In this document: positions 16,434-24,145 of the stretch, one piece after another
Position numbering within the stretch: the first letter of the stretch is position 1
Layout: each line of letters opens with the position of its first letter
Source of the DNA: CBDVBD01 sp965372135
Lineage (GTDB): Bacteria > Electryoneota > RPQS01 > CBDVBD01
NCBI GenBank assembly: GCA_965372135.1
Contig: CBDVBD010000032.1
Location: forward strand, 1 to 24,266
Reading direction: 5' to 3'
Length of the DNA stretch: 24,266 nt
Notes under the pieces: model-generated
Seen by the model: only the letters and a program-made list of their open reading frames with translations
What the model was told of the DNA's origin: nothing
Databases searched by the model: none
Position numbers and translations under genes: made by a program

Positions 16434-16706
16434 TTATAGAGTTTGCACCAGCCGCGCCAGTTCTTCAACCGCATTGGTGATTTCTGTCCAATTTGTAACA
16501 TCGGCTTCCTCTTCCAATCTTTCGCTGATATCAGACACTTCAGGGAAACCGTAGCTCCGCCCCGATCCTCTAGGCTTCTGGGCAGCCTGTCTCAATCCTT
16601 CCAGTTGCCGGTTATCGCACAGTTCTCTAATATGGTTGATTTTATCCGGGAGTTCCTTTGCATAGGGTTCCCTCAGTGATTTCAATACGGTATCTAAGCC
16701 AGTCAT
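16434..16706 (-). CDS. Small Hpt-like protein with Gln in place of the phosphorylated His
   Basis: A 90-residue, probably all-helical protein. The stretch AAQKPRGSGRSYGFPEVSDI (41-60), followed by an SERLEEE helix, lines up with the Hpt core pattern LAHKLKGSGGSYGFPEI...LE, but Gln43 stands where the phosphotransfer His should be and Pro45 replaces a Leu. The codon is CAG, one base from CAC/CAT. The length fits a minimal Hpt domain. GGAGG ten bases upstream supports the ATG. It is flanked by a complete membrane kinase and the DHp-like protein with an Asp-for-His change. If the alignment is right it can bind receivers but cannot carry phosphate. The Hpt assignment rests on my pattern reading, not on a search. 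Confidence 0.7.
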   Translation of the reverse strand: MTGLDTVLKSLREPYAKELPDKINHIRELCDNRQLEGLRQAAQKPRGSGRSYGFPEVSDISERLEEEADVTNWTEITNAVEELARLVQTL

Positions 16707-16793
16707 TTTTACTTTCCCTCCATGATATTAAGTTATTAGCGGTGTGAATTATTTAATTAATGGTCTCCTATAGTTCGGCGGAATCGAACGGCT

Positions 16794-18758
16794 TCAATCG
16801 GAATCTCCCTCGCTTCCGTCTCTATTTAACATCTGATACGCTCCATCATCAACCAAGGTTGATTCGCTTATACCGCTGCTTTCCAATTGCAGTTGCAGGG
16901 AATCGGCATCGCGGTCCGGCAAAATTACGGAAAAGCAACTACCGACACCGAGTTCGCTTTTCACTGTGATGGTTCCATTATGTTTTTTGATAATCGAATC
17001 ACAGACCGCCAGCCCCAATCCTGATCCATCGACATCTCCAACATCGGGTTTGTCTATTTGGGTAAACTTGTCAAAAATGGTATCCAATTTTTCTGGAGGA
17101 ATTCCAATTCCGGTATCCTTGATCTCGATTTGCACCGCCTCATTCAATTTGCTGGCGCGAACGGTAACTTCCCCTACTTCGGTAAATTTCAATGCATTAG
17201 ACAGTAAATTCTGCAGTACTTGGACCATCCAGTCTCGGTCAGCCCAAACCATCAGCTCATCCGAAACCTCAATATTAAGCTTCACGGTACTGTCCTCAGA
17301 ATAGTCTGCCAACTCCTCTATTGATTCCGACACGATGGTTTTTAAATGGCACTCGATAGGGTTAAATTTAATGCGTCCGCTTTCGATTTTGGATATGTCA
17401 AGCAGGTTATTGGTCATTTTTATCAACTGGGTTGCATTATGCAGGCATACAGCTAAGAATTGTCTGATGTTGGGAGTGACTTTCCCTGCTTTACCGTCCA
17501 TGATCATAGATACAGAACCTTTTATCGGGGTCAGGGACGCCAGTAGTTCATGTGTTATAGCGGATATGAAGCTGTCCTTCATTATATCCAGGTTTTTCAG
17601 TTCTCCATTAAACCTATTTAGTTCTTCGTTTTTCTGTTTCAGCTCTATGGTTGCTTCAGAGAGTTTTTGCTTCAGTTCGTCCACGGATTCATGGACCGCT
17701 TTGGATTTAGTTTCCATCATCCCATTGATGATTAGTTCCTGCTGGACACATTTGTCCATAAGTCTCTGCTCCAAATTGATGCGGGGGGATATATCCTCGA
17801 TCATCATCACCAGTGCATCGCTCCCTTGATAGGACACCTTTGTTGGTGTCAGTCTTACATGGAATTGCAATCCATCCTGATGAACCATGCGAATTTCTAG
17901 GTGATCGGAAGGAAAAGCATCGTTTTTTTGCTCCAATACGTACTGCTGCAATTCGGGGATATCTTCGTGCAGGATGGTTTTATGGAACGATTGCCCCAGC
18001 AGTTCGTCATGAGGATATCCGGTTAATCCCATGAAACCGGAATTAAAATAGCAGATAGTTTCATCCTTTATCAGCACTTGAGCATGTTTCGAATCATGGA
18101 AGGTCTGCACCATCAACTGCTGCAGTCCGATTGTCTCCCGGATTATGCTCCTGCTGTCTAAGTTATTTCGCACGAAGTCTTCCAAAATGCTGATGCGACG
18201 TTTAACATTATCGGAGTTGCCGCACAGCGCTATCCATCCCTGCTGAGTGGAGTCAAGCAGGCAAGATATCAACCAAAATCCATTGTATTCAAAAGGTTCC
18301 GGAGGATAAGCGTCGGAGGAAATTACTCGGTATTCAGGGATCCAACAGGGCTCTTGCTCTTCGGAGGATTGTTCCTCAAGCCAATTCCATTCCAACAGAG
18401 TATGCTGCCAGTTTTTCGGGGATTCAATGCCTCCCGGGATCGTTATCAGGGCGTGGACGACTTTCGCTCGGGCTGGTAATCCCATGGGCGATCTATAGAC
18501 AACACTGGTAGTGTCAGCCGCCTCGAGCATCAATACCGCTCGAACGTCTGCCAGATCTAAGATTGCTTCCAAGAACATGCGGTCTGTGGAATCTTGATCG
18601 CACCTGCTGTCCAATAAGGATTCAATCAGCCGGTTCGCCCAGGAAAATGTGCGATCCAACTGATCTGGTTCATCGGAACGATGCGGGCGTTTTTGTAGCA
18701 GACATCCCGCTGCCGCCCCGACAATTCCTATTGCGATACCGATCAGGATCCAATACAT
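16794..18758 (-). CDS. Membrane-anchored PAS sensor histidine kinase
   Basis: A 654-residue kinase. One N-terminal membrane helix (2-21) anchors it; residues about 38-205 form a GAF-like, poorly conserved sensor region, followed by a PAS domain (about 212-328) and a long coiled coil (329-392). The HisKA box is FISAITHELLASLTPIKG with His403; the usual HELRTPLT is changed so that Ser408 replaces the conserved Pro. The ATPase domain has VLQNLLSNALKFT (514-526), G1 DTGIGIP (548-554), FDKFTQ and G2 DGSGLGLAV (577-585), so it should bind ATP. Residues from about 616 on are an acidic, probably disordered tail. It has no receiver of its own, so its likely partners are the single receivers and receiver fusions on either side. 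Confidence 0.93.
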   Translation of the reverse strand: MYWILIGIAIGIVGAAAGCLLQKRPHRSDEPDQLDRTFSWANRLIESLLDSRCDQDSTDRMFLEAILDLADVRAVLMLEAADTTSVVYRSPMGLPARAKVVHALITIPGGIESPKNWQHTLLEWNWLEEQSSEEQEPCWIPEYRVISSDAYPPEPFEYNGFWLISCLLDSTQQGWIALCGNSDNVKRRISILEDFVRNNLDSRSIIRETIGLQQLMVQTFHDSKHAQVLIKDETICYFNSGFMGLTGYPHDELLGQSFHKTILHEDIPELQQYVLEQKNDAFPSDHLEIRMVHQDGLQFHVRLTPTKVSYQGSDALVMMIEDISPRINLEQRLMDKCVQQELIINGMMETKSKAVHESVDELKQKLSEATIELKQKNEELNRFNGELKNLDIMKDSFISAITHELLASLTPIKGSVSMIMDGKAGKVTPNIRQFLAVCLHNATQLIKMTNNLLDISKIESGRIKFNPIECHLKTIVSESIEELADYSEDSTVKLNIEVSDELMVWADRDWMVQVLQNLLSNALKFTEVGEVTVRASKLNEAVQIEIKDTGIGIPPEKLDTIFDKFTQIDKPDVGDVDGSGLGLAVCDSIIKKHNGTITVKSELGVGSCFSVILPDRDADSLQLQLESSGISESTLVDDGAYQMLNRDGSEGDSD

Positions 18759-18856
18759 GGTGCGTTATGTCCCTTTACCTGCTGTTCTATCCGTGTTTGG
18801 CAATACCGCCAACGGCATTATTAGTCTAACATCTGATCTATTTATTATTTCTTAAT

Positions 18857-19750
18857 TTATTTATCGTCCAGCACAATTAGATTATCAGCATTGGATTTCG
18901 ATTTCTCGGCACCATCGATCTCTGTATTTTCACAATGTGGGGTAGCGCGACCACGACTGATCACCACCGAAACCTCATTGCCGACTTCGTTGTATTGTAT
19001 GTGATCTACATAATGTCTCACCAGGAATACACCTCGTCCACCTTCGTTTTCCAAGTCGGCGGGAGTATTCCGAGCCAGCACTCTTTGCCAATTAAATCCT
19101 TCACCCTGATCTTTGACGGTGATGGCTATTTTTTCCGAATCCAATACTACTTTTATCAATACCGTTTTATTATCATCCTCTTTATTTCCGTGGATGACGG
19201 CATTCAAGAATAACTCATCCACGGTTAAGGGGATATTCATGGCCACTAATTTGTCCGGGAATCCCATTCTGCCGGCGAGATCAGCGATCATGCAGGCGAT
19301 TTCTTCCATCAGCTCTTTACGACTGGGCAGAACGAAATGCAGTTGCTGCACCAAGTAAGGTTGAATGGATTTCGTATCCGCGGGGATAGTACGAGCTCGG
19401 GTACCGGTATTAATTATTTTGGTGATTTCGTCAAGACTGAAGGGTTTATTTACGAAATTATAGGCACCCTGTTTTAAGGCTTCTTCGATTACTTCATTAG
19501 TCAGGAGACCGGTGGTTAAGATGGTCAGGATTCTGGGATAGCGATCGTTGATATAGCGGATCATTTCCAGACCGCTGACTTCGGGCATTATCATGTCGAT
19601 AATCACGAAATCGAACTCTGTAAGTTCAAGACACTTTTTGGCTTCAGTGGCAGACAAGCAGGTCTTTACTTGATGTCCCGCCATTTCCAAGGCAATTTTC
19701 AGGAGTTCACAAATTTCGATTTCGTCATCTATAACTAATATTTGGCTCAT
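18857..19750 (-). CDS. Receiver fused to an RsbW/SpoIIAB-type serine kinase domain
   Basis: A 297-residue protein. The receiver (4-118) has Asp53, Thr81 and Lys103 (one more than in ATG numbering, as counted from the TTG at 19753). A linker leads to a HATPase_c_2 domain (about 140-268) with N box VDELFLNAVIHGN, G1 DQGEGF and G2 GGRGVFLVR. It lacks a His-containing dimerisation domain, so it belongs to the anti-sigma/partner-switching kinases that phosphorylate a STAS protein on Ser, not to histidine kinases. The receiver would put this kinase under two-component control. The likely substrate is the STAS protein at 22485-22838, with the PP2C phosphatase next door as its opponent. A basic/acidic tail of about 30 residues follows. 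ATG at 19750 is preferred to TTG at 19753. Confidence 0.9.
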   Translation of the reverse strand: MSQILVIDDEIEICELLKIALEMAGHQVKTCLSATEAKKCLELTEFDFVIIDMIMPEVSGLEMIRYINDRYPRILTILTTGLLTNEVIEEALKQGAYNFVNKPFSLDEITKIINTGTRARTIPADTKSIQPYLVQQLHFVLPSRKELMEEIACMIADLAGRMGFPDKLVAMNIPLTVDELFLNAVIHGNKEDDNKTVLIKVVLDSEKIAITVKDQGEGFNWQRVLARNTPADLENEGGRGVFLVRHYVDHIQYNEVGNEVSVVISRGRATPHCENTEIDGAEKSKSNADNLIVLDDK

Positions 19751-19796
19751 CAATCGGCTCGCCTATGTGTTTTTACCCATAATTTCCGGTCTAATA

Positions 19797-21263
19797 TTAT
19801 TTCTGTGAGTGATCGTTCTTTTTCCTTTTTCCGTTACAATTATTTTCGGGCGACGAAATTTCCATCACCAATATTGACAGATCATCATCGATGGAATCCT
19901 TACGTCGAAAGTTCTTCGCGTCCTTTATCAACAAGTTAGGAAGTTTCTTGAGCGGTTCCTTATGATGCTTTCGTAAACTCTCACGCAATCGTGACAATCG
20001 ATACGCCTTTTGTTCAGGATTCCGGATTTCGATCAGCCCATCGGTGTAACACAGCAACCGATCCCCGGGATGCAAGTTCACCGACCGCTTTCGATAGGTG
20101 GTATCGGTATCGAAACCGACCAGGAATCCGGTAGTACTTAATGCCCTCAGGCGTGATGTGCTTGCTTGCACCAGTATCGGTGGAGGATGTCCCGCCAGCA
20201 CATACTCCAGTTTCAGGGACTCGGGATAAATCCTGCCCAAGAATAGTGTTAAGTATTGATGTTTCTCAAATATGCCCTTTAATTCACGGTTTAATTGGTT
20301 GACGGTTTCCGCCAAGTCTTTGGGACGCCGCACCCATCCCCCGAGCAAGACTTTCAGCACCGCGGTACCGAAAGCTGCCGGTACCCCGTGTCCTGATACA
20401 TCGGCGATGACGATACCGATGGAACCGTCTTCCAAGCTCATGACATCGTAGAAATCACCCCCTACCTCGTAGGTGGGAACATAGCGGGCGGCAAACCGGC
20501 AGAAATCCCTGGTAGGAAACCTACTGGGCAGCAGGTTAGACTGGATGATCCTGGCGATATTTAACTCGCGATCGATCCGTTTCTGCCGCGCCATTAAGTT
20601 CTTTCCGGTTTCCTGAAGCGATTCACGTTCTTTTTCCACCCGTTGGTATAGTTGAGCATTTTCCAGAGCCAAGGCAGCCTGGCGTGAGGTGATTGACAGC
20701 ATCTTCAGTAGCTGCGGTGTGACTTCGGTCTCCTCGACGTCGGACCAGAGGATCATCATGCCCAGTATCCGCCGTGCCGTTGCTAACGGCACCAGGATGG
20801 TTTTCAGATTTTCCGGATCGGACAAGTTGGGGACTACGGACGGTCGACGGGTTTTCAGTACCCAGGGGAAGATTCCGCAGTCGATTTGAGCGTGCATCTC
20901 CTGTTTGACCCAGGACTTTCTGTTCCGAGGAACCACTCGGGAAATTCGAAACTGGTAATCCGACGGATCAACCATGGCTAACGCTAATCCTTGCACCTGC
21001 AACAGGTTTCGGGCTTCGGAAAACAGGGTGTCGTGAATGCGATCGGTTTCGGTGGTGACATCATTACGACCCACGAAATCGAACAGCGCTTCCACCCGTT
21101 CCAGGGATTCCACCAGAGCTCGATTCAGCTCTTCGAGATAAGCAATGCGCTCTTCTTGCTTATCGATGGTCTTCGATTGTGCCGTACATGTTCCCAGCGA
21201 CATAAGGAAACCCGGTTTTTGGGGTTGATGATCGAATAATAATGGTAATGTTGGAGTATTCAT
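19797..21263 (-). CDS. GAF-PP2C (SpoIIE/RsbU-type) serine phosphatase
   Basis: A 488-residue protein phosphatase. Residues 34-60 form a coiled coil, residues about 72-205 a GAF domain that probably binds a small molecule, and a second coiled coil (206-232) leads to the PP2C domain (about 236-470). Metal-binding motifs are intact: VGGDFYD (267-273), ADVSGHGVPAAF (287-298), YTDGLIE (406-412) and DDDLSILV (459-466). It is expected to dephosphorylate the STAS antagonist. The ATG overlaps the stop codon of the HDOD gene by four bases (ATGA), so translation is coupled. A strongly basic end (KRKKNDHSQK) follows the phosphatase fold. Combination with the receiver-kinase recalls SypE/SypA of Vibrio and HsbR/HsbA of Pseudomonas, with the modules on separate genes. 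Confidence 0.94.
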   Translation of the reverse strand: MNTPTLPLLFDHQPQKPGFLMSLGTCTAQSKTIDKQEERIAYLEELNRALVESLERVEALFDFVGRNDVTTETDRIHDTLFSEARNLLQVQGLALAMVDPSDYQFRISRVVPRNRKSWVKQEMHAQIDCGIFPWVLKTRRPSVVPNLSDPENLKTILVPLATARRILGMMILWSDVEETEVTPQLLKMLSITSRQAALALENAQLYQRVEKERESLQETGKNLMARQKRIDRELNIARIIQSNLLPSRFPTRDFCRFAARYVPTYEVGGDFYDVMSLEDGSIGIVIADVSGHGVPAAFGTAVLKVLLGGWVRRPKDLAETVNQLNRELKGIFEKHQYLTLFLGRIYPESLKLEYVLAGHPPPILVQASTSRLRALSTTGFLVGFDTDTTYRKRSVNLHPGDRLLCYTDGLIEIRNPEQKAYRLSRLRESLRKHHKEPLKKLPNLLIKDAKNFRRKDSIDDDLSILVMEISSPENNCNGKRKKNDHSQK

Positions 21264-22171
21264 CCTTCCAACTCAAATAACGACATCACTTGTGGGAATT
21301 CATCCTCCAATTGAGCCAAGATGGACTCTAATGTCTTGGGATTCAACGCCAATAGCTCCCAACTCCATGGATCTAATTCCGGCATCACTCTATCACCGCC
21401 GCTTCCAATGCGTTTCGCTTTGGCTAAGATGTCGGCAAAGTGTACGATCGCCGTCTCCCGCCCATACTGACCGGCTGAAGCCGGATGGTGGTGATTGGCG
21501 ATGATGCTTATCAGTTTTTCCGGTAACTTCCAATGCCGTGCCAGTAGTTGTCCCAACACCGTATGATCGCAATCGAAGACATCCTGTTCAGCGGTATAGA
21601 AAGTAATGTCTTCATTCAACGTCCGACGTAAGATTTCCCGGTACTCATCATGGAAATACCGATCCATCACTACTTTACCGATGTCGTGCAACAACCCGGC
21701 TACGAATAATTCCTCCAAATCTGAATAGCCTATAACCCTGCCGATCATCCGTGATGCGATGGCGGTGGCAATGGTATGGCGCAACAAGTCCACACGATCG
21801 AATCCTTCGATTTGGTCCTTACCAAACAGGTCAAACACTGCGGTGGATAGCAGCAGTTGTTTGATGGAATTGAACCCAAGGATCACGATGGCGGTGGTGA
21901 TTTTCGTGATTTCACTGGGGAATCCGTAGTAGGACGAATTCACCAGTTTCAACAGTCTGGCGGTCAATACCTGATCGTGTGCGATGACCTCGCCCATATC
22001 TTTGGCTGATATCCGAGGATTATTGACCATTTCGGTCACTCGCAACACCACTTCAGGCAAGGTTGGCAGGTCCCGGATTTGCCCAATTATCTCCTCATAA
22101 GCCAATTGGTTTCGAGAGGATATAGTCCTCTCGATGGTGTACGGCTCTAAGGGAGTATTAATTCTGGTCAT
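21260..22171 (-). CDS. HDOD-domain signalling protein with intact HD residues
   Basis: A 303-residue HDOD protein. The domain starts at IRDLPTLPEVVLRV (32-45) and runs through VNSSYYGFP (77-85) to LGFNSIKQL (98-106). The HD-type metal ligands look complete: His132, His162-Asp163 in LLHDIGK, His203 in DHTVLGQ, His227/His228 in ANHHHP and Asp247. Many HDOD proteins lack some of these and only bind partners, so hydrolase activity is possible here but not shown. The gene overlaps its neighbours by four bases on both sides and lies between the small DUF3391-like gene and the phosphatase gene. HDOD proteins often act in signalling and cyclic-nucleotide regulation; the target here is unknown. Confidence 0.92.
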   Translation of the reverse strand: MTRINTPLEPYTIERTISSRNQLAYEEIIGQIRDLPTLPEVVLRVTEMVNNPRISAKDMGEVIAHDQVLTARLLKLVNSSYYGFPSEITKITTAIVILGFNSIKQLLLSTAVFDLFGKDQIEGFDRVDLLRHTIATAIASRMIGRVIGYSDLEELFVAGLLHDIGKVVMDRYFHDEYREILRRTLNEDITFYTAEQDVFDCDHTVLGQLLARHWKLPEKLISIIANHHHPASAGQYGRETAIVHFADILAKAKRIGSGGDRVMPELDPWSWELLALNPKTLESILAQLEDEFPQVMSLFELEG

Positions 22172-22494
22172 CGGGGACTCAGGGGATTTAGTGCCTGATT
22201 CTTCACGATTTCATATATCATCATCATCACAGGCTGGTCTTGGACCGTGGAAAACAGGCGTTCCAATTCCTCCACTGTTTCCTGCTGGTACAGATCGTCG
22301 TCATCGAACCCAGGGGTTACCTCTCCGTTTTCCCCCAATACGGTTACAGTCTTTATCCCCCAAGTCTTTAGTGTCACTACATTTTTTTCGGTGATTTTGA
22401 CACCAGACTTTAAGAGAGTATTGCCCAGAAAATTGGTTACTGGAAGTTCTAAGATTTGTCCGGGGCGTAATTTACTGACCGGAATTACGGGCAT
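22168..22494 (-). CDS. Small DUF3391-like protein preceding the HDOD gene
   Basis: A 108-residue protein. Residues 1-53 read VIPVSKLRPGQILELPVTN, then GNTLLKSGVKITEKNVVTLK and GIKTVTV. This is the pattern of the N-terminal domain found in front of HD-GYP and HDOD proteins (DUF3391 or relatives). The rest is an acidic helix with no recognised domain. Its start overlaps the STAS gene by ten bases, with AGGA in the STAS coding end as ribosome binding site, and its end overlaps the HDOD start by four. It is likely a separate piece of what is a single HD-GYP-type chain in other bacteria and may bind the HDOD protein. The family call is from pattern memory. Confidence 0.65.
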   Translation of the reverse strand: MPVIPVSKLRPGQILELPVTNFLGNTLLKSGVKITEKNVVTLKTWGIKTVTVLGENGEVTPGFDDDDLYQQETVEELERLFSTVQDQPVMMMIYEIVKNQALNPLSPR

Positions 22495-22838
22495 ATGATT
22501 TCCTGGAATCGTTTAACCGCTTCGATTTCATCAGATAGCAAATCGATTTTGGTATGTAACCCCGCATACTGGAAGAGATCACGGACAGCTGGCTGCAGGC
22601 GTATTGCTTTGATGTCGCCCCCTCGATCACGAGCCTTCTGCACCGCCCGGAGCAGGTGAGCAATTCCGGCACTGTTGATCAGTGTAACTCTCCGAAAATC
22701 CAGGATTAAGTTACATTTACCGGAATCTCTAAGAGCACCAATGGTTTGACGCAAGCGGTTCAGATCTTCGTCACTACGTAGATATACCGGCAAATCCAGG
22801 ATGATTACGCCGTCGGTCTCACGATGATTCCATGCCAT
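22485..22838 (-). CDS. STAS-domain anti-sigma factor antagonist
   Basis: A 117-residue STAS protein of the SpoIIAA/RsbV type. The phosphorylated Ser is kept in LINSAGIAHLL (Ser56; Asn replaces the Asp before it). The flanking CNLILDFRRVT strand and the later AVRDLFQYAGL helix are typical. It should be the switch protein of the partner-switching set: phosphorylated by the receiver-RsbW kinase and dephosphorylated by the GAF-PP2C protein. The ATG at 22838 is chosen because GGAG lies six bases before it; the frame is open nine codons further to 22865 but has no ribosome binding site there. It is the first gene of the tightly overlapping STAS-DUF3391-HDOD-phosphatase unit. Confidence 0.9.
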   Translation of the reverse strand: MAWNHRETDGVIILDLPVYLRSDEDLNRLRQTIGALRDSGKCNLILDFRRVTLINSAGIAHLLRAVQKARDRGGDIKAIRLQPAVRDLFQYAGLHTKIDLLSDEIEAVKRFQEIICP

Positions 22839-22894
22839 AACAATCTCCACAATGGGGGTTGACATCCATGCGAAACAATAAGTCGCAGTTTCTG

Positions 22895-23290
22895 TTACTC
22901 ATTGGGCTCTTCTACCGTTTGTGGTTGGATCAAGGGTAGCAGATATTCCAAATCCTCCAGTTCGATCGGTTTGATTAGAAAATCCGCAGCACCCAATCCA
23001 ATGGCTTCCTTCGCTGTTTCCTGCGCGGAATATCCGGACATCGCCACTATTCTTGCGTCCGGGTAAAGGGAACGAATAATCTTCGACAATTCCAAGCCGT
23101 TCATCCCTGGCATGCAGATGTCAAGGAATATGATGTCGGGAGCAAGTTTTTGCATGATCTTAAGTGCATCCTCACTTGAGGCGGCTTGATAGGTTTCGTG
23201 ATTTCGAGAATCCAGGAATCCGCACAGCACTTCACGGAACTCTTTGTCGTCATCAACTACCAAGATTTGACAGGGTGTTTCTGGTGCCAT
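22895..23290 (-). CDS. Single-domain response regulator (CheY-like)
   Basis: A 131-residue receiver. Acidic pocket VVDDDK (11-16), phosphoacceptor Asp57 in IIFLD, Ser85 in AMSG and Lys107 in LIKP are present. About 15 residues after the last helix carry no domain. AAGGAAGG five bases before the ATG is a strong ribosome binding site. The gene sits between the PilZ and STAS genes, so it may connect kinase output with the partner-switching module or with the PilZ protein. No DNA-binding or enzymatic output is attached. Confidence 0.93.
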   Translation of the reverse strand: MAPETPCQILVVDDDKEFREVLCGFLDSRNHETYQAASSEDALKIMQKLAPDIIFLDICMPGMNGLELSKIIRSLYPDARIVAMSGYSAQETAKEAIGLGAADFLIKPIELEDLEYLLPLIQPQTVEEPNE

Positions 23291-23372
23291 GAGTACCTTC
23301 CTTGTTTAGTATAAATGTCAGCAAAGTGTCACTGCCCTCCACGAATAAAGGTATTTTCCCTTCTTCGACACT

Positions 23373-23410
23373 ATTATACCGCCCCTATGTCCTTTTCTGG
23401 CGGTGATAAT
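23373..23410. repeat. Inverted repeat at the PilZ/receiver boundary
   Basis: ATTATACCGCC (23373-23383) pairs with GGCGGTGATAAT (23399-23410) with one bulged base and a 15-base loop. It spans the PilZ stop codon. On the minus strand no T tract follows, so it is not a standard terminator. A TATAAT on the minus strand at 23378-23373 lies inside one arm, so an internal promoter with an operator, or an mRNA-processing hairpin, are alternatives. Confidence 0.4.
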
Positions 23411-24089
23411 AGGTGCGTCCCGACAAGCGTTTCACATGATCGCGCTGCCGGTGGAAATTAAATACAACGATTTCTTTTCGATAAACGTCCGAGATATTTA
23501 CAAATCGCATATGCAAGTAGCAGATGTCGTCGGGAAATTTTTGGAGGTTAACTATCTCCCCGATGATATTCTCCATTTCGATGCGGGTGGGCAATTCGAA
23601 TTTCATTTGTAACTGATCGCCTCTTTTGCCATAACGGCAGTAGTCTTCCTGTCCGATTCTAATTTTAGCGCCCCCGGCGCTGATGTTGATTATTTCCCCT
23701 TTGATGATCGTGGGTTTTTCACCATTGGACGGGGGGAAGCTGGTCAAATCCACTTCAATGGAGGTATCCACCCGGTAGTATTCCCTGCGCTGACACCGCA
23801 CCACATTCTGTGGCTCCGCCAGGATCAGGCAGGGCATGTTGATTTGATCCTTACCGATGATGTAGCTCTCGAATTCATAGGATCCATCGGATCGGTGGAA
23901 ATGAATCCTCATATTGGTCCCGACTTCCAAGTGAAGGATGTGCTGGTCAACTATCGGCTGGTCCACCCGCAGTCGTCCCGCTTCAATGTCCTGTACCCGA
24001 ACTAAAAAGTGCACCTCGCGCCCATTTTGGCTCACGATACATTCCAACCGTTCTCGGATTTTGAAGTCTGCTGCTTTCACGGTGTTCAC
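23385..24089 (-). CDS. PilZ-domain protein, YcgR-like (c-di-GMP binding)
   Basis: A 234-residue protein. Residues about 10-95 form a YcgR-type N-terminal beta domain. The PilZ domain (about 97-215) has both c-di-GMP motifs: RREYYR (101-106, RxxxR with Arg102 and Arg106) and NISAGG (135-140, NxSxxG). YcgR proteins brake flagellar rotation; other PilZ proteins act on pili, polysaccharide synthases or transcription. No flagellar or pilus gene is in the window. The start is GTG; a second GTG three codons downstream is possible, and neither has a strong ribosome binding site. It is the first gene of the island behind an extended -10 promoter. The C-terminus is strongly basic. Confidence 0.92.
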   Translation of the reverse strand: MNTVKAADFKIRERLECIVSQNGREVHFLVRVQDIEAGRLRVDQPIVDQHILHLEVGTNMRIHFHRSDGSYEFESYIIGKDQINMPCLILAEPQNVVRCQRREYYRVDTSIEVDLTSFPPSNGEKPTIIKGEIINISAGGAKIRIGQEDYCRYGKRGDQLQMKFELPTRIEMENIIGEIVNLQKFPDDICYLHMRFVNISDVYRKEIVVFNFHRQRDHVKRLSGRTYYHRQKRT

Positions 24090-24145
24090 TCTTTCTGTTA
24101 AAACTTGATGAAAAATCGAAAGTGGTGCATCAGGTTGCTCACTTA

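Noticed and set aside
22485..22838. Loss of the phosphorylated Ser in the STAS protein, because the motif reads NSAG and not DSSG
   Set aside because: Alignment with SpoIIAA places the phosphorylated Ser at the first Ser after Asp, which is kept (Ser56); only the neighbouring residues differ.
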